Assembly (NCBI GenBank): GCA_009823395.1
Contig: CM020514.1
Coordinates: forward strand, 14,649,466-14,713,465
Length of the DNA stretch: 64,000 nt
Reading direction: 5' to 3'
Source: Thamnaconus septentrionalis
Taxonomy: Eukaryota > Chordata > Actinopteri > Tetraodontiformes > Monacanthidae
Every line of letters starts with the position of its first letter. Within the stretch, counting starts at the first letter, position 1. The notes beneath the pieces were generated by a model that was given only the letters and a program-made list of their open reading frames with translations, had not been told where the DNA came from and ran no database searches. Both the position numbers and the translations under genes were made by a program. Positions 63,561-64,000 of this stretch are shown here, piece by piece.

Positions 63561-64000
63561 ATTCTGTAAATAGAGTTTGCTGGGACGGTTGATCTTGAAT
63601 AGCTGCTCCACTGGAGTGCAGGATAAAAAAATCTTCAAATGAAGAGATTCATAATGTAACAATAATCCACAACCTTTTCACTCTGAACTCTGTTACAGAA
63701 ATATCTTCTATGCCAACATAGAAAACACTTTATTTTTTCCCCTGAAACTTTATTTAAAATCAAGTGTCAAGCCTGCAACCATATCACTATTTTTTCTAAA
63801 ATTATTACTGTATATGATAATGTACATGTAAAATATTACCTTTACTCAAACTAAACTGTTTTACTGAGTTACACCTTCACAATTATGAGATCCTTCGAGA
63901 AAAATCTCTGGTAAGTTTTTAATTTAACGTGCCTCTACTCAGAATGCCTGCTGCTGGTTTAGAGCTTGTCGCAGTAAGTAGTTTGATTTTTCTGAGCTTT

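Larger units (their letters stand above)
55611..64000. other. Region after the last recognised myo3b exon, 8.4 kb
   Basis: Presumed intron of myo3b. It contains repeat copies near 56705 and 63391, (AAG)n at 58253-58296, (GA)n at 58469-58507, (CAG)12 at 58911-58946, a hAT-like element at about 61040-61441 and G-rich tracts at 62400-62650. A phase-matched open segment at 56065-56236 was considered as an exon but not accepted. No stop codon or 3' UTR of myo3b was identified. Confidence 0.6.

Overview
This is a vertebrate nuclear window, almost certainly from a ray-finned (teleost) fish. It holds two protein genes in tandem on the + strand, each split into many GT-AG exons, with no bacterial-style operons, CRISPR arrays or RNA genes. 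The teleost call rests on compact introns, very abundant long (CA/TG)n, (GA)n and trinucleotide tracts, a hAT-type repeat with a CAGTGGTGG end, and fish-like versions of two conserved vertebrate proteins. The species cannot be told from the sequence.

Region 1 (1-9,835): the last ten coding exons of ubr3, an N-degron-type E3 ubiquitin ligase, about 432 residues in all. They include a Cys-rich C-terminal segment, a hydrophobic stretch and the conserved C-terminus ending ...HYNGL, followed by a 1.8-kb 3' UTR with a good polyadenylation signal. The 5' part of the gene lies before the window.

Region 2 (9,836-15,504): intergenic and presumed 5' flank of the next gene. It holds two perfect GTCACGTGAC E-box palindromes, candidate 5' untranslated exons, a fold-back (inverted-repeat) element at 14,246-14,753 and a GC-rich inverted repeat.

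Region 3 (about 15,505-64,000): myo3b, a class III unconventional myosin with a Ste20-like kinase fused in front of the motor. Thirty coding exons (16,117-55,610) join in frame without a break, giving kinase, motor, three IQ motifs and the beginning of the tail. A 29-bp candidate first coding exon at 15,505-15,533 fits the required splice phase. The key kinase and motor residues are present. About 1,218 residues are visible; the end of the tail is not found here and probably lies past 64,000. The order ubr3 then myo3b matches the UBR3-MYO3B neighbourhood known in human (2q31), which supports myo3b rather than its paralogue myo3a.

The rest is intron: a 5.7-kb intron inside the kinase region with a 175-bp (GA)n tract, an 8.5-kb intron before loop 2 of the motor, and 8.4 kb after the last recognised exon. 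The least expected content is repetitive. One dispersed family of about 200 bp has at least five copies built from a palindrome around TGTGATGTCACA plus a second core about 150 bp away. A second family is a fold-back element. Possible optional coding segments are an in-frame cassette at motor loop 2 and three in-frame acceptors at the exon just before switch II. Nothing in the window looks like a new multi-gene system.
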